DNA of 64,000 bases, taken from positions 12,561,001 to 12,625,000 of the forward strand of contig JAXDDX010000004.1 of the NCBI GenBank assembly GCA_034670405.1. The letters are read 5' to 3'. The notes below the pieces were generated by a model that saw only the letters and a program-made list of their open reading frames with translations, made no database searches and was not told the origin of the DNA. Source of the DNA: Hoplostethus atlanticus (lineage: Eukaryota > Chordata > Actinopteri > Trachichthyiformes > Trachichthyidae). The first letter of the stretch is position 1, and every line of letters starts with the position of its first letter. Below are positions 1 to 13,100 of this stretch, piece after piece. A program made the translations under genes and the position numbers.

Positions 1-290
1 TAGGCCAGTGGAGGCTTACATGGGGTTTCAGTAACCATTCAACTACCTCTGGGCACTGTAACGCCTTTTTTTACCCTACTTGGTGCACCACAGGACAATC
101 CAGGAAGTGTCAGATGAGTTGTCAACCACAGGACGGTGTACTAAAATGACTTTCGAAAGGTTGAAACTTTCCATAACAATCTGCTATGTGGCATTTATCT
201 GTATCTCTGACTCTATAGCTCTTTGTCTGTCCAACACAAACACTGAGGTTTCTGTTGTATTCACTCTTTGTCTGTTTCCTGTGTCCACAG

Positions 291-1157
291 CTACATCAGC
301 AAAGTAGACGTGCTTAAGATTCTCGTGACAGCCAATTACAAGTACATCCCTTCTCTGGATGACATTCTGGAGACGACCGCTGTCACGCGTCTCCGTAACC
401 AGCTGCTGGAGGCGGAGTACTACCAGCTGGCTGTGGAGGTGAGGCACACTGCAGTTCTGTTGGAGAATTTTACCAGCAACTTGGGCGGGCAGACTCCCTA
501 TAATCAGCCCGATTTAAAAGCTGCTTTGGTCGGTGAAAGATTAGTAGCTACCACGGTGCAACTGCTCCTCTGCGGTTTACAAGAGGATGACGTGTTCACA
601 TTGTAATAGGTTGTCTTTCTGCTCTGCTAGGTGTCTACTAAGAGTGGTCTGGACCCAGGGGGAGTGTGGCATGCATGGGGCATGGCCTCGCTCAAGGCGG
701 GGAACCTCTCAGGGGCACGGGAGAAGTTTGTCCGCTGTCTGAAGGCCCCGCTGGACCTCAACCAGCTCAACCTGGGTCCCTGTCTGCTGCAGGAGATAGT
801 CCAACACCTGGAGTCCACGGTTCGACCCACTCTGGCCACGGTAGGAAGACAGAGCTACAGTGGTAGCCATAGTGGTAGTCTCCCATCCTGCAGCTATCCT
901 GCATTAGTACTGCAGTGGTAGACATGCTAGAAGTCCTCCATCCTAACACACAGAAGGAAAATGTGTGTGTGTGTGTGTGTGTATGTGCATGCATGCCTAT
1001 TTTTTCGGACACACAAAAGAGAGACACAAACCTAATGTCTCTCACACAAGATAACTTTTGAAATAGTTCCTCATAGAAGTGGAGCAATAGTGCAGCAGTA
1101 ACAAGCATGCAATAGTAGCACCTTCTTCAAAAATCAGTTGCACACACAGAAGTGTAA

Positions 1158-1189
<32 letters not shown>

Positions 1190-1934
1190 CCTTTGTAAAT
1201 TTATTGAGACTCTATGTCAAGTTAAGACAATCAAATAGACTTTTGTGGTGGTGAGCTCTTTTCTGGAACATACTGGTCAGGAAGAAGCAGCTTTTCTCTC
1301 TTTGTTCCAGATGATGTGACTGGTGTCCTGCTGCTTTATTCACTGCTCTCTGCCACAGTGTTTCACTTGGTTCCAGTTATGTAATCCTAAGGGTTGTTGA
1401 GGTGATGTTGAGCTAGTTAAGGAAGTGGGACATGTGCACCACAGCTCTGAACAATGAAGTCCAGTCTTCATTGGCCCCATCGCTTTTGTGCCAGTGGACT
1501 CTTTCGTTGTTTTTTTTCCCCTCAACAACTGGAATGAGGAAGTTACACACTTGGTAAGTGTTGCAGTGCTTTCAGCAGCTTGCAGGATTTGAATTTGGTC
1601 AGCCCATAGAGTGCTTTGTTTTCAGGATTTTGTATTTTTTCAGCAATAGATAAATACATATTTGGTGTAAATGAGAAATATGAGAAATGAAATATGTCAT
1701 TTTAACATCCAAAATGTGTAGGAACTGTGTATATGTGTATGTGTATAACTTATGTTATTGGCTTTGGGGAGGGGCAAAATAATGTCAATCAGTTCACATG
1801 TACCTTAAACGAATACCTGCGAAATGTAACGTCCATTGAGGCTTTCCAGTTTTGCCGCGTTGAATTTCTTCTGTTGCACAATAGTACGTTGTACATTGAT
1901 AGAAATTCTGATAAGCCGAGGGCGCTGTTGTCAG

Positions 1935-1974
<40 letters not shown>

Positions 1975-4900
1975 GGGAGAGGGTTAGGGTTAGGGTGGTG
2001 AGCAACATAAAGTGCAAGGAGAAGAGGAGCGTCATTGAGAGGGAGATGTTGAGTGTTTCTTGAAGAAGTAGATAGATTGGTAGATAGATTTACTGATCCC
2101 CGGGGGGAAATTCTGGGCTTGCAGCAGCATAACAAAATATAAACTTCAAGGCCTAAATACAATAAAATACACAATAAACATGAAGTAGTACCAGGATGTA
2201 CAGCGGATGGATGGTAATAAGTTATAAGTATGAGGACTGAGAAGAGCAACTTGTGAATGGATGAATGGATGGTACATATATACAGAGTTAATGAATGGAT
2301 GTGAAGGGTGATGAAGTGTTAAGTGGTGAGGAGCAACACACGGCAGGAGAGACTTCCTGTCGCACCGTGGTGGGATCGGCCTATGGCTGAATAACCTCCG
2401 CTGCTTCACACCCACGGCGTGGAGGGGGTGGGAGACATTACCCATGATGGTCAGCAGTTTGGCCAGCATCCTTCTCTCCACCACCTCCAGCGTGTCAAGG
2501 TTAATTCCCACAACACAGCCAGCCTTCCTGATAAGCTTGTTTAGTCTGTTGGCATCCCCGGCCCTGGCGTTGGCGCCCAAACACACCACCGAAAAAAAGA
2601 TGACACTGGCCACAACCGACTGGTGCAGCAGAGAACTGCATAATGTATGTTGAAGGACCTTGAGCCTCCTCAGGTCCCAGGTACTTTTCGGACCACAGAT
2701 AGGCAATCCATCTGATTAGACACCACTTTTGAGCCAGTTGAAACAGTAGCAAGCATGGCCATTTATTCTGCTGTTACTGGACTCACAGGGGTTCAGTCTG
2801 GGGCGGGACTAATGCTGAGAGAAAGCTTTGCCAAGATTGTGTGGTCCTGTTTATCTCGGTGAATACAGGGTGGCACTAACCATGCCAGGGGTAGGGGTTC
2901 ACTTCCCACTGAAGCCACCCATTCTGAGTATATACACCCTTACAGTACTGTAAGGTACTGTAAGGTATCAGTATTTTGATGTTGTATTAAAATACAATTA
3001 AAAAGACCTCTGTAACCTGTGTTTTTGTACTTCTGTGTGTGTGCCTGTGTACTTGTGTGCCTGTTTGTGCGTATATGCCTCTGTGTATACATGTTCCTGT
3101 GTGTGTGTTTTGCAGGGATGCGGTGAGGACGTCTTGGCATCACTGCGGGAACTGGAGGAGGCCCTCGGTGAGGCCGGCCCAATGGAGAGACCAGACAAAC
3201 CAGACGGGCGAGCCCAGAACAGCAGCCTCCACCAGGAGTGTCTCTACTACCTGAACACCTATGGCACTCACCTGGCCCTGGTGAGCTTCTACATGCATCA
3301 TGACTGCATGATGGAGGCCCTGACACACCTGCTCAACAAGGTGAGGCTTGAGAGATAATCCAGAGAGATGCAGGGTGTGTTCATCCCAAGCATGCTTTGA
3401 ATGGTTGATCCAAACAAACAAACAAACACACCTAGATACCTGAAAATGTTTCATTGCTCCACTGACTGTATGAATGTAATGTGAACCAACTACAGGCAAC
3501 GACCCCAAAGTACTCTGGGTACTGTGGTTTAGTTGATGTCAGTTGACTACTGTTTCTATGTTCCCCATAGTTGATATGTTGCTTCTCTCCTTCAGGACTG
3601 CCCAGAGGAGGTGTTTCTGGAGGGTGTGCTGCAGCCCAGTCTGGAGCGGGGTCACCTGGGCATGCTGCAGGGTATGCTGGAGACCCTGGACCCAGGGCTG
3701 GAGGCATGCAGCCGCTACCTCATCGCCTCCTGCCAACTGCTGCAGCGGCGGGGATACTATCACACCCTCTACCAGCTCCAGCAGTTTATGATGGTTAGAG
3801 TGCTTAATCTTCATTTTTTAATAAAAAAAAATATATATATTATATTTTGATGTTTCGATTGATGCATGATGATCCATGGTTTACTTCCCACCCATTCCAC
3901 TCACTTTTTTACCTCTGCAGGATCATGTGCGGGCGGCCATGACGTGCATCCGATTCTTCACCCACGGTGCCCATTCATACCTGCAGCTGGGAGAGCAGCA
4001 GGTCTGTCGTTTGTTTTCTTTTTAACAGTCGTGCGATTGGCCACACGCAATTTCCCTGCTGGGATGATAAAGCTCACGTTGGTCCTGACCTTTTACTTTG
4101 ACCTTGAGCAGCGCTGGTTGGTCAGGGCCAAGGAGCACCTGAGGACATACCTGCAGGAGCAGCAAGGCCGCGGTGCCGGGAGGAGAAAATCTGCAGTCAA
4201 CTCCTTCAGGAAGATGATGTCCTCCAGTGATGTGTCCAGGTTAGAGGCTAGAAATCTGTGGAGGCAGAAAACCATATTAACCATTCGTTGGTAACATTTG
4301 GTCAGTCAACTTTTTTTTTTTTTTTAATGCCCCGAGCCTCTCCTGTGTTATTGTCTTTAGGCACATGAACACAATTGAGCTTCAGCTGGAGGTGACCCGG
4401 TTCCTCCACCGCTGTGAGACTGCAGCCTCCTCCAAGGCCGCACCGACAAGCACACCTTCCTCCAACTCCTCTGGCTCCAGCTCACCACCTACTCTGTTCG
4501 GAGGAAGCCCCATGAAGATTGAAGTTGCCTGCAAGGTGAGCTATTTCTTTATAAGCACTGTAAACTTACCTAAAGGCTCAGAGTGTAATAAAGCATGGTG
4601 CCCCTTCTTGAGACACCCCACTGCTGGCTTTGTTCATTTGGGACGGAGCACCTAAAACAATATTTTAGTTTGGTAATGTAAAGAGAATTGGAACTAAAAA
4701 GAACTAAAAAGAGTCTTTAAGACTAAAGATGGCTTGTTTTACATGTTAAAGTCATGAAAATATCTCAAATTTATATGACCACATAAATTGTGGATTGGCA
4801 CTTTAAATCGCTTTTACTTTTAAATTGATGATTAAAACGGAAAATGAATTATTAATTTCTATTATTCCAGGTGATGCTTGGAGGAAAGAATATTGAAGAG

Positions 4901-6536
4901 GGCTTTGGCATTGCATACAGAGTCATACAGGTATGGTAGATGGTCTTTGTCTTCTTTTCTGTCATCGTTTCTCCATAAATCTAATTCAGTTCAGATCAAC
5001 TCAGTTCTATACCCAGTAGACAGGCAGAAGCACTCAGAGCAACCTCTCCTTTACTGGTATAACCTGTGTACAAGGGCAAAAAAAGACGACAACAACAACA
5101 AAAACAGACGTGAGGAAAAACCCAGAACATGTCTGCTTACTGTCCAGTGGTTTTCCATCTAAAAGCTAGTACAGTATCTGTCTTCTCTTTCTCTTTCCCC
5201 CCTCTCACCCTCCTCCCTCCCTCCCCGCCCTAGGACTTCCAGCTGGAGTCCCAGGCTGTATACGTACGGGCCGGCCAGAGGCTCGTCCGGCAGAGGCAGT
5301 ACAGGGCCGTACGGCAGCTGCTCAAGTGTGTTGGCGAGTCAGGCACCGCCACCAAGAATGACTGCGATGCCCTTGTCCTCAGCTGCGTGTCCATCGCAGA
5401 TAAGAATCCCACAGATGTGAGTCACAGATGTTTTTCAGATTTGTAAAATGAAGATGGTGTGACCTGGCGCCACAGTGTCTGTCTGAGACGATGTTGATGA
5501 ATACTTTTGTTTTGCTTTATATTGATTCAGGCTAAGGAGTTGGAAAGTCTCATCCTGGAGACCAAGAGCACAGAGAACAAGGTAGTGTAGACTGCACAGC
5601 TTCCACCTTATTCTCGTCTTCACCCCTTCTTCACCCCTTCTTCACCATCATCTCCTCTCTTACTAACACCATCCTTTACGAATAGAGGTGCTCAAAAAGA
5701 AAAAAGACAAAGTGAGATGAGAGCTCCCCTTGTCGGGAATTGGTCCAAATGCCGTTGCGTCATGGCAGGGGGCGGAGTTCAACCTCCTTTTCTGGTTCAT
5801 TCACTGTACTGGGAGCAGTTCTCTTTCGGTTTTTCCTTTTTTAAATACACCAAAGCCACCGCCAACTCCTCACTCTGTCACATTTGTGTGTCTTTCAACG
5901 TCGCCATTGTTGTTTGGTTTTGTTTTTTTTCTGTTTCCGGCAACTTTATGACATATAAAGAAGTAAACGGAGTTCTTATTGAGGATACTGACAACGCTGT
6001 CCAGGGACATGTTCGCTGTTCTTTTGTCATTTTTTTCTTTCGTCTTTTTGAGTATAGCGTCGTCCCTCCTTTAACTTCCCCTTCACTCCATTCACCTTAA
6101 CCTTTCTCTTTAGTGAAGTCTGTTATTCTTCTTGATCTAGCTAACTCCATTCAGGTTCAAAGGGTGATTGCGCTTTTTGATATGATGGCCCCTAGACTTT
6201 TGGACTGACCTGCCCAAGGAGATCAGACTACCAAAATCAGTATCATCTTTTAAAGCTCTTCTTAAATGCACAATTATATACTTGCTTATGATTTTGCTCC
6301 TGTTATTGTTATTTATCTGTCTGCAGATTAAAGCCTACCTGCTGTGCAGCAAGCTGCGACCAGCGTATCTGCTGGCAGTGAAGCTGGAGCCGAGCCGGGC
6401 AGGCCCGTTGGTCCAGGAGGTCCTTCAGGCCGCCGAGGCAGCAGAGGACTCTGTGATGCAGAATATCTGTCGCCAGTGGCTGTCTGAACACCACAGCAAG
6501 ACCCAGCAGCGCCAGGGCCGACCCAACGCTAGGTGA
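291..6536 (+). CDS. zfyve26: ZFYVE26 (spastizin), C-terminal part, 11 exons
   Basis: Exons: 291-438, 631-840, 3116-3340, 3596-3793, 3921-4001, 4112-4239, 4361-4535, 4871-4930, 5234-5416, 5531-5581, 6327-6536 (stop TGA 6534-6536). All have AG/GT borders and compatible phases, giving about 556 residues. The first exon opens on the third base of a codon, so the gene continues upstream of the window. Recognised by recall of vertebrate spastizin from segments such as KYIPSLDDILETTAV, GVWHAWGMASLKAGN and LNTYGTHLALVSFYMHHD. The protein is a large PI3P-binding scaffold that acts with spatacsin and AP-5 in lysosome reformation and cytokinesis; loss of the human gene causes SPG15 spastic paraplegia. 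The FYVE zinc finger lies upstream and is not seen here. This part is helical-repeat-like and carries a Ser/Pro-rich linker in exon 4361-4535. Intron 841-3115 holds TG repeats and a LINE piece. Confidence 0.93.
961..1971 (+). repeat. three (TG)n microsatellites in a zfyve26 intron
   Basis: TG dinucleotide runs at about 961-983, 1158-1184 and 1937-1972. The third is followed by three GGGTTA-like units (1980-1996) that look telomeric but are too short to matter. Confidence 0.9.
2062..2760 (-). mobile_element. LINE fragment (L2/jockey-type), 3' part
   Basis: On the minus strand an open stretch (2146-2706) reads like the C-terminal end of fish non-LTR reverse transcriptase ORFs, with segments such as HQSVVASVIFFSVVCLGAN, GDANRLNKLIRKAG and LLTIMGNVSHPLH. 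The plus-strand left edge is a short GATA-type tail next to a CCCCGGGGGGAAATT motif, which is typical of the 3' end of such elements. It lies in a zfyve26 intron and is 5'-truncated. The clade is named from recall of similar fish sequences. Confidence 0.75.
2843..2945 (+). repeat. tRNA-like SINE head (degenerate)
   Basis: A tRNA-like stretch with an A-box-like segment near 2855 and a B-box-like GGGGTTCACTTCCC near 2891, followed by a 'tatacaccc' end. A second, better preserved copy lies at 57190-57290 and shares 'ggcactaac.atgccaggg'. It is a pol III-type SINE head in a zfyve26 intron. Confidence 0.45.
6085..6300 (+). mobile_element. possible LINE ORF C-terminal remnant
   Basis: Plus-strand reading around 6195-6270 gives a segment like 'W.DLPKEIRLPKSVSSFKALLK', the pattern seen at the C-terminus of fish CR1/L2-type reverse transcriptase ORFs. 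It is short, interrupted by stops, and ends just before the last zfyve26 exon. The match is from recall only. Confidence 0.4.
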
Positions 6537-8835
6537 TGACAGTCAGCCGAGCTAAGCAATATATAAGAAGCACTTCAACTGAAAAACAGAGTCTCAAATG
6601 CCATGAGCCGGGGGTTCATGCAGTTCTGGAAATGTATAGGGGGAAACCAGTTTATCAGGTTTTCAGGTTTTAGTGGCCTCACTAAGACTCGTATCGCCAA
6701 GCCACTAGCAGCAACATCACACTTAACACCAACCAAATAATTAAAATCTCATCAAGAAGTTAAAGAATAAATTGGTCCGTTGGTCAACTTAAGTATTAAG
6801 GGATGACAATATAGATGCCAAAATAATGATTGTGTCCCCGGTAGATCGTTGGCTCTGGTGCTCCATGCTAACACTTAGCATAGCATACACCATGCTGAGT
6901 GATAGTAGGTGACTAGCATGATCCAGACGTCTGACCTTTACCTGAGCTTTTATGGCCTGCAAATTCATACATTTTAAAAATGAATTATCTTTGACCCGAT
7001 ACAGTTGATATAGCCAGGTTTTTTTTTTTTTTAACTATTTCAGGTGAGCAACTGTGTGTTCATGGTTACATATTCATTCATATGGTTTTGGTATCTATGT
7101 TGGTCACTCAGGTAAGTTGACCAACGGGCTAATCTCCCAAAAACCTGGTGTATTCCCTGGTAATGTCTGGAGAAAGTGTGGGATTTGAAACTGAAAATGT
7201 GTAGGATGATAATCCACGAGGCTGCTGTGTGTGCAGTCTGCCCCTCACCTTAGAATAAACCAATCACCGCTGTGCTTTATTTCCTTTTGGGAAATATTTA
7301 GTTGGTAACTCATCCGTGTCGATGGAGAGGGAGCAATGTTACTACACCAGAATGGGAGCCACTATATGTAACAAAGCTGTACACCGATCGTTCTCCAGAC
7401 ATATCTGTAACTCAGTACTTATCTACGTATCTCCTACCTCAGCCAAAAGGGAAGATAACCTTCACTGACTGGAAAGCCTCTAACAATATCTGTGTTGTTT
7501 TTTATGTCCTTCCTATTCTTTGTTGGTAGGTTTTTATTCAGATGAAAATGTGACGACCTGTGAAACAACAGAGGTGTCACCCAGCCACATTCAAGCCTTT
7601 AGGAAATTGTAAATTTCAAATAGTTCTTGATGATGCTGTTTGGCTGAGTACCGGTCTGTTTCAAATGGTATTTGCAATACTTAAAAGGGCATTGAAGATG
7701 GCATGAGGAGTTTTTCAAAAAAACTTGGATGCAGAAAGGGACCTGGGTGTGACCTTAGAAACATCATTTAAATTGAAAATCAACTCGCCGGCTGGCTAGT
7801 TTTTATGTCTCATCTTCAGGGTGTGTGTGAAATGGTGTCTGTCACTACACCGACTGAACAGACTCCTAGTATCCTCACAGGTGGACGTTTTGGTAATGCT
7901 TGATAAGAATTTCCCCCGGCTGTCACTGATATGATATATGTGATCAGGCTTTTCACTTTGTTCTCGTAGGAGATGTGACCCGTATCTGTCTGAACTAAAC
8001 TAAATCCTCCCGTGAATCCGTGAAGGTAGACAAACACACATAAACAATCAAGTGAGTCTCAAAAAAGGGATTTCACTTTTGCCATATTGTTGTATTTTGA
8101 AGTGGATTTGGACGAAAGAAGTTACAAGCATTGTTGTCACCATGTAAGATATTTTCTAGGTCATATTACGTATTTCTTGTTTGTTTACATGACAATCACC
8201 TGTGTTACTGGAGCTGCCTTCTCAAGGACACCCGAGTTAGAGAGCAGGGCCTTTCAGAGCCTCTCTGATCACATGATCTGTATTACATCAGCTGTAGGTG
8301 CATTTCAAAACTGAAAAAGAAAAACTACTCACCTGCATTCTTCCTTCACAGCAGGGCTATTCAGTCATGTGTCAAGGAAGCCTGAGAGTCTGCAGGGTTT
8401 CATTCCAACCAAGCAGGGGATTTCACTGACTAGTTCCCTCTGCTCTGCTTGGTGTTGTGCTGTAGTGCTTGGTAGGAATGAAACCCTGCAGACTCTCAGC
8501 CCTCCACGGCACATGGTTGAGTAGCCCTGCTGTACGTTGTGAGTGTGGATGGGCAAGACATGAGAAGAAGCTATTTTAGTCTATTGAGATACACCCGTAT
8601 GACATTCTTGCACTCTGATCCTCCTTAACTTGGACTGTTGTCTCATCACTGCCGCACTTTATACTAATGAGTGATAAAAAAAAAAAATCTTTTGGGGAAA
8701 AAAGTGTAAAATATGTAATAATGTATAACTGCTTTAATGTTGCAGGTACAAAGACTTTTGAATCGCAACTGATTTCTCCATCCCTTGTAAAAGAAAAAGA
8801 AAATGGAAAAAAATAAAGTGTAATACTTGATGTAA
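6537..8835 (+). other. zfyve26: zfyve26 3' UTR with poly(A) signal
   Basis: Non-coding stretch from the stop codon to an AATAAA at 8812-8817. No ORF here resembles a known protein. It contains an inverted repeat (8350-8532) described separately. The UTR end is inferred from the signal; transcript data would be needed to fix it. Confidence 0.6.
8350..8532. repeat. inverted repeat (MITE-like hairpin) in zfyve26 3' UTR
   Basis: Left arm about 8350-8411 and right arm about 8468-8532. The core of each arm (TGAGAGTCTGCAGGGTTTCA and its complement) is perfect over about 24 bases, and the outer parts (CAGCAGGGCTA..CA) match imperfectly. The spacer is about 55 bases. It looks like a small non-autonomous DNA element. 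Confidence 0.75.
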
Positions 8836-9199
8836 GCGATGGCAGTGCTGTCCGGTTTGTTGAAATGAGGTCAATGACGATTCAATCTTCCTTTTCAGTT
8901 TGTTTTAACATTGAGCCATGTTGCTTGAAACCTGGCTCGTCTATAGATGTACATGTTGTGATTTAGAAGATCCTTCGACCAAAGAGCAGCCACTCCTTCC
9001 ATTTCTATTTGTGTGTACATGTACAGTCAGTGGTTTAAGTACTGAGACCACAAATAGTAAGTTGGTCTTTTTGCATGAAGGCCAGTAAACACCAAGAATC
9101 AAAAGGTGGCAGCAAAGAGACCAACTTTAGTGTACTAATCCAATTCTTATGTTGCTATATTTGGACAAACTTGAAACAATTACAAGCCGCCTTGTAATA

Positions 9200-10120
9200 A
9201 TATTTCCATTTATTTACATTGGATGTAAACATTCAACTCTGAACATGAAGGTAAGTATAGTAAAAGGCATGTTTCACTTTTGTATAAAACACCAACGACT
9301 GTAAACTCTTGGCAACCTTGCTTGTGGTGAATGCTGAGAAGGAAACAAATGGGGGGGGAAAAACTTGTATCAGTAAAAGAGTAGGTCCTCCAGGACTGTG
9401 CAGTTTGGGGGATGAAAGTGGAACATTTCTCTGCAAATATTGCAACGGCTGGCAATTCTGACTTCAGTCGGATGTGTTGAAAGTGGAAACTCCTCACATT
9501 GTTTAAAAATTACATGGACTACAATTTCACATTATCCATTATTGCAATTGAAGCAATAGCTTGTGTAATCATGGCACAGGAAGCTTTGATCGATCTAGAC
9601 TTCATCAATGTAGAAACATCCTAAACACCCTTACAATTCTTCAGAAAAGCTGGCACGAGATCAGTTTGTTTTGCAAATTCTGGGATAACTGAAGGAGAAA
9701 TTGAAAAACACAACTTCCATAAGGTGCCTCGTAATTGACCCTGGCTTGACCCTTCACAGTATCCTACAGCATTACAATACATTGAGTTGCTTTTTTTTGC
9801 CTACACTGTTTTCACATTGTGTCACAAAAATATATAATAAAGTATTTGTGGTTACATAGTAATACAGTTGAGTGGTTTTGGTTTGAGGAACTGTTCAGAG
9901 GTCCCGTTGTGTAATACCAAAATACTCAAGTTATTATAATGTAATTACTGCATTATTACACTTCACATTATAGTACCTCTTACATTTTTACCCAACCGCT
10001 GAAATCTCATTAGGTAAGTAACTTATAGTAAAGTACATCAAAACCATAAGGAAACAAATGAAATGGATAAATGATAAGGACTCCTTTGACTCTGAGATAG
10101 ACGGTGGTAGAACGGTGGAA
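9200..10120 (-). other. rdh 3' UTR with poly(A) signal
   Basis: Minus-strand AATAAA at 9209-9214 (TTTATT on the plus strand) ends a 0.9-kb non-coding stretch after the rdh stop codon. The zfyve26 transcript ends on the other strand near 8835, so the two genes converge with only about 0.36 kb between them. I see nothing else in that gap. Confidence 0.55.
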
Positions 10121-13100
10121 TCAGTTCCAGCCGATGCCGAGGAGCTCACTACTGGCCTCCCACAGCCTCCTCGCCGTCTCCTCGCTCCTCCCCTGCGGGG
10201 CAACAAAGGCAGGGGCGCAGTCGCTGGAACAAAGGGAGAACAGCTATCACATAGAGGCTAACGGAGGTGTTGCCATCACTCTGGGAGTAGCGACCTCATT
10301 TCTGTTTTGACTCGTCATGTGTTATTTCTCAGAAGGACCGACCTGGGCAGAAACAAACTCCTGAAGACGGGCTTGCTTTTACAAAACGGGCACTTGAAAA
10401 CTAGAAGAACGAAAGAGGGCTCGCTCACAAGATGGCAAAGGCCGGGCTAAATAATGTGCTCCTCGTCCTTTTTTTTAACTTTATGTTTACATTTCTGGCA
10501 ATTTACAACGTATCCATGGCAACCGTAGAATAAGCTTAGATTCCTAGATAGGCAACAGTACAAGCAACAACAATAATCCAATTCCCTATGAGAAAGATAA
10601 ATGGGAAATGTACTTCCAGAACCTGAAGTTTCAGCTGTACATTCAACACTTTTTAAAAGATATATTAGAAAAAATGTCTGCGTGTGTGTGTGGGGGGGTC
10701 TAATACCATGGTGTAATCTTTTGTCATCTACCTGAAGTGTTTCCCAGAGATGGAGTGAAGTTCCTCCGCCACGGCACAGTAGATGGTTGTCTGCGCCCCC
10801 TCCCGCGGAGTTTTCAGGAACATGGCGAGGATGGTGAAGAGTATCGTCATGAGGGTGGAGTGTCTGGTCAGCTCCGAGTTCACCGTCCCCGGATGCAGTG
10901 AGTTCACCGTCACATTGCAACCTGCAGGCGACAGACAGCAGCGAGGTCAGTTGTTCCTCTGTCTAATCTGCAGTGTGAGGCTAGCAATCACCAATAATGG
11001 TATTACAGTGGTATGTTATGATAAACCAATTGAGCAAATGTGAGGAACTCCTTTTTGTGTGTGCATATAGGGAACATTTTGCCATGAAACCCTTCATTTA
11101 CACATCTAGAGCGTTTAAAAACTGTCACTGTCGAGCGGTTGGGGCGTGTTGTTGATGCTCTATAGTTGTATTTATTTCCTCACACAGAATTCACCACTAA
11201 TCCTCTCTTTGTTACGACTCCAGGGCAGAGCAGGTCATCCGTCCTTTTGCCTCATGCTGTGTGTGTGTGTGTGTGTGTACCTTTGAGTCTACGGGCCAAC
11301 TCCCTGGCAAAGAGCACGTTTGCCAGCTTGCTCTGGCAGTATGCTAGCCCGCTGTTGTAGCTGCCTTGGCTCTGCAGGTCGTGGAAACGGATCCAGCCGA
11401 AGTTGTGTGCCAGAGAGGAGACCACGACGATACGGGCCGGCGAGCTGCGCTTCAGCAGCCCCATCAGGAGGGAGGTCAACAGGAAGTGCCCTGCCAGAAG
11501 TAAGGAGTGTTTCAGTGATTAGAGCCCTAATCTTGATTGTAAAAACAGACTCTCAGATTCTCTTTTTACCTGCATCATTTTTTACCTGCAGTACTTGAGC
11601 GGTGGATCCTCTCAGTCAGCAGGGATTCAAACTATGCATCTTTTTTATTTGTGACATAGAGGTTGCCCACCTTTTGAAGCTGATGTGAAACTTAGTGATA
11701 TAAGTCTATACTATATGTTATAGTCAGTAGCATCAGACTGATAACAACTGAAGATAACAAAGATCAGAACTATTCCAAAAATATTGCTGGTTTTGTTTCA
11801 TATTGTCATATTTCATATTGTCTTATGGCGATCATTCATTGGCCATCATGGCATCACCCGCGTTTTATTCACCACTACATAACTGTAAAGCAGTCTTTTC
11901 AAAAATTGGGTCAGGACCCAAAGGTTGGCTGAGGCTATTATATGTTGGCAAAGCCTTGCAGTGTCCTTACAGTGTAGACTGGTTAGGTTTAGTAGTAAAA
12001 TGGTCATTTTTGTTTGATTAGGCTGATCGGTTAGTCAACCAACCAACCAATCACTGCTCAGGCTGTTTAAGAGATCTACTCCATTGCTCCCAATAGATTT
12101 CAGTCAAGTCTCACCCAAGTGATTGACTCCAATCTGCATCTCAAAGCCATCTATGGTTTTCATGTAGGGACACATCATCACTCCAGCGTTGTTGATAAGA
12201 ATGTGAAGCTGGGTGACCTCTGAAGGAGAATAAAAACATTGCAATTGTGATACCTGTTATAGGAGTCTAAATCAGGGCTCGGTGGGAAGATGCATGCATA
12301 CCTCTGAGAAATTTCTGTGCGAAGGCTTGTATAGAGCAGGTATCTGCCAAATCGAGCTCTCGAACCTCCACTTGTGCACTGTGGCACATGGCACAGATAC
12401 TGGCTGCAGCCTCCTCACCCTTTCTCACATCTCGGCATGCCATTATCACCCGGGCTCCTGTCATGGAACAAATAGTCAGCAAAGGCAGCACTTAGGCAGT
12501 TTGGAGCAGACTGTGTATATTATTAAGAATCTGTAGTATTATCAGCTATATAGGCAGATGTATAAAACAATGAGGGATAATGCTGCATTGTCTCAAACTT
12601 GAGGAAATATGTATTATTAAATCCCTAGGTCACCCACATGAACAGCAACTACCAGTAAAGAGTGCAAAGGTCAACGCCACAGCACTGAATGTATGAAATA
12701 TTTGTCCCATCATGTATGACATGACACGTATGATTACCTTACAGGCATTTAGCAGACGCTTTTATCCAAAGCGACTTACAATAAGTGCATTCAACATAGG
12801 TAGGCAAGAAAACTACTAATCACCAGAAATCGTAAGTGCATTTCCTTCCTAAACAAGCAACTAAGAGCATAACTAGTGCTAAGGTAAAAGTGCAATAAGT
12901 TAGCTACCTACTTTTCTTAAACAAATGAGACAAATAAGAAAATCAAATGAGCAAGAGCTAAGACAAATAAGTGTATCAAATAAACAAGAGCCAATAAACA
13001 AGAGCTCATACAAATAATTGACGACAAATAGGCAAGGCTAATTCAGTGGCTCTCTGTTGTCCAGGTATACGTGGGGCCCAGAGCATCACCTCTTACTGCC

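Noticed and set aside
1-290. Possible further zfyve26 exon
   Set aside because: An open stretch from 80 exists, but no paired splice sites or recognisable spastizin residues could be supported.
1980-1996. GGGTTAGGGTTAGGGT as interstitial telomere
   Set aside because: Only about two to three units; common by chance next to TG repeats.
1794-2063. Open frames over the TG repeat
   Set aside because: The frames exist only because (TG)n has no stop; no protein-like composition.
2146-2706. 186-codon minus-strand frame as a host gene
   Set aside because: It reads as a LINE reverse-transcriptase C-terminus and runs into the element's tail.
10447-10920. 157-codon minus-strand frame across an rdh exon and intron
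   Set aside because: It overlaps rdh exon 6 in another frame and runs on into the intron; the spliced rdh frame explains the region.
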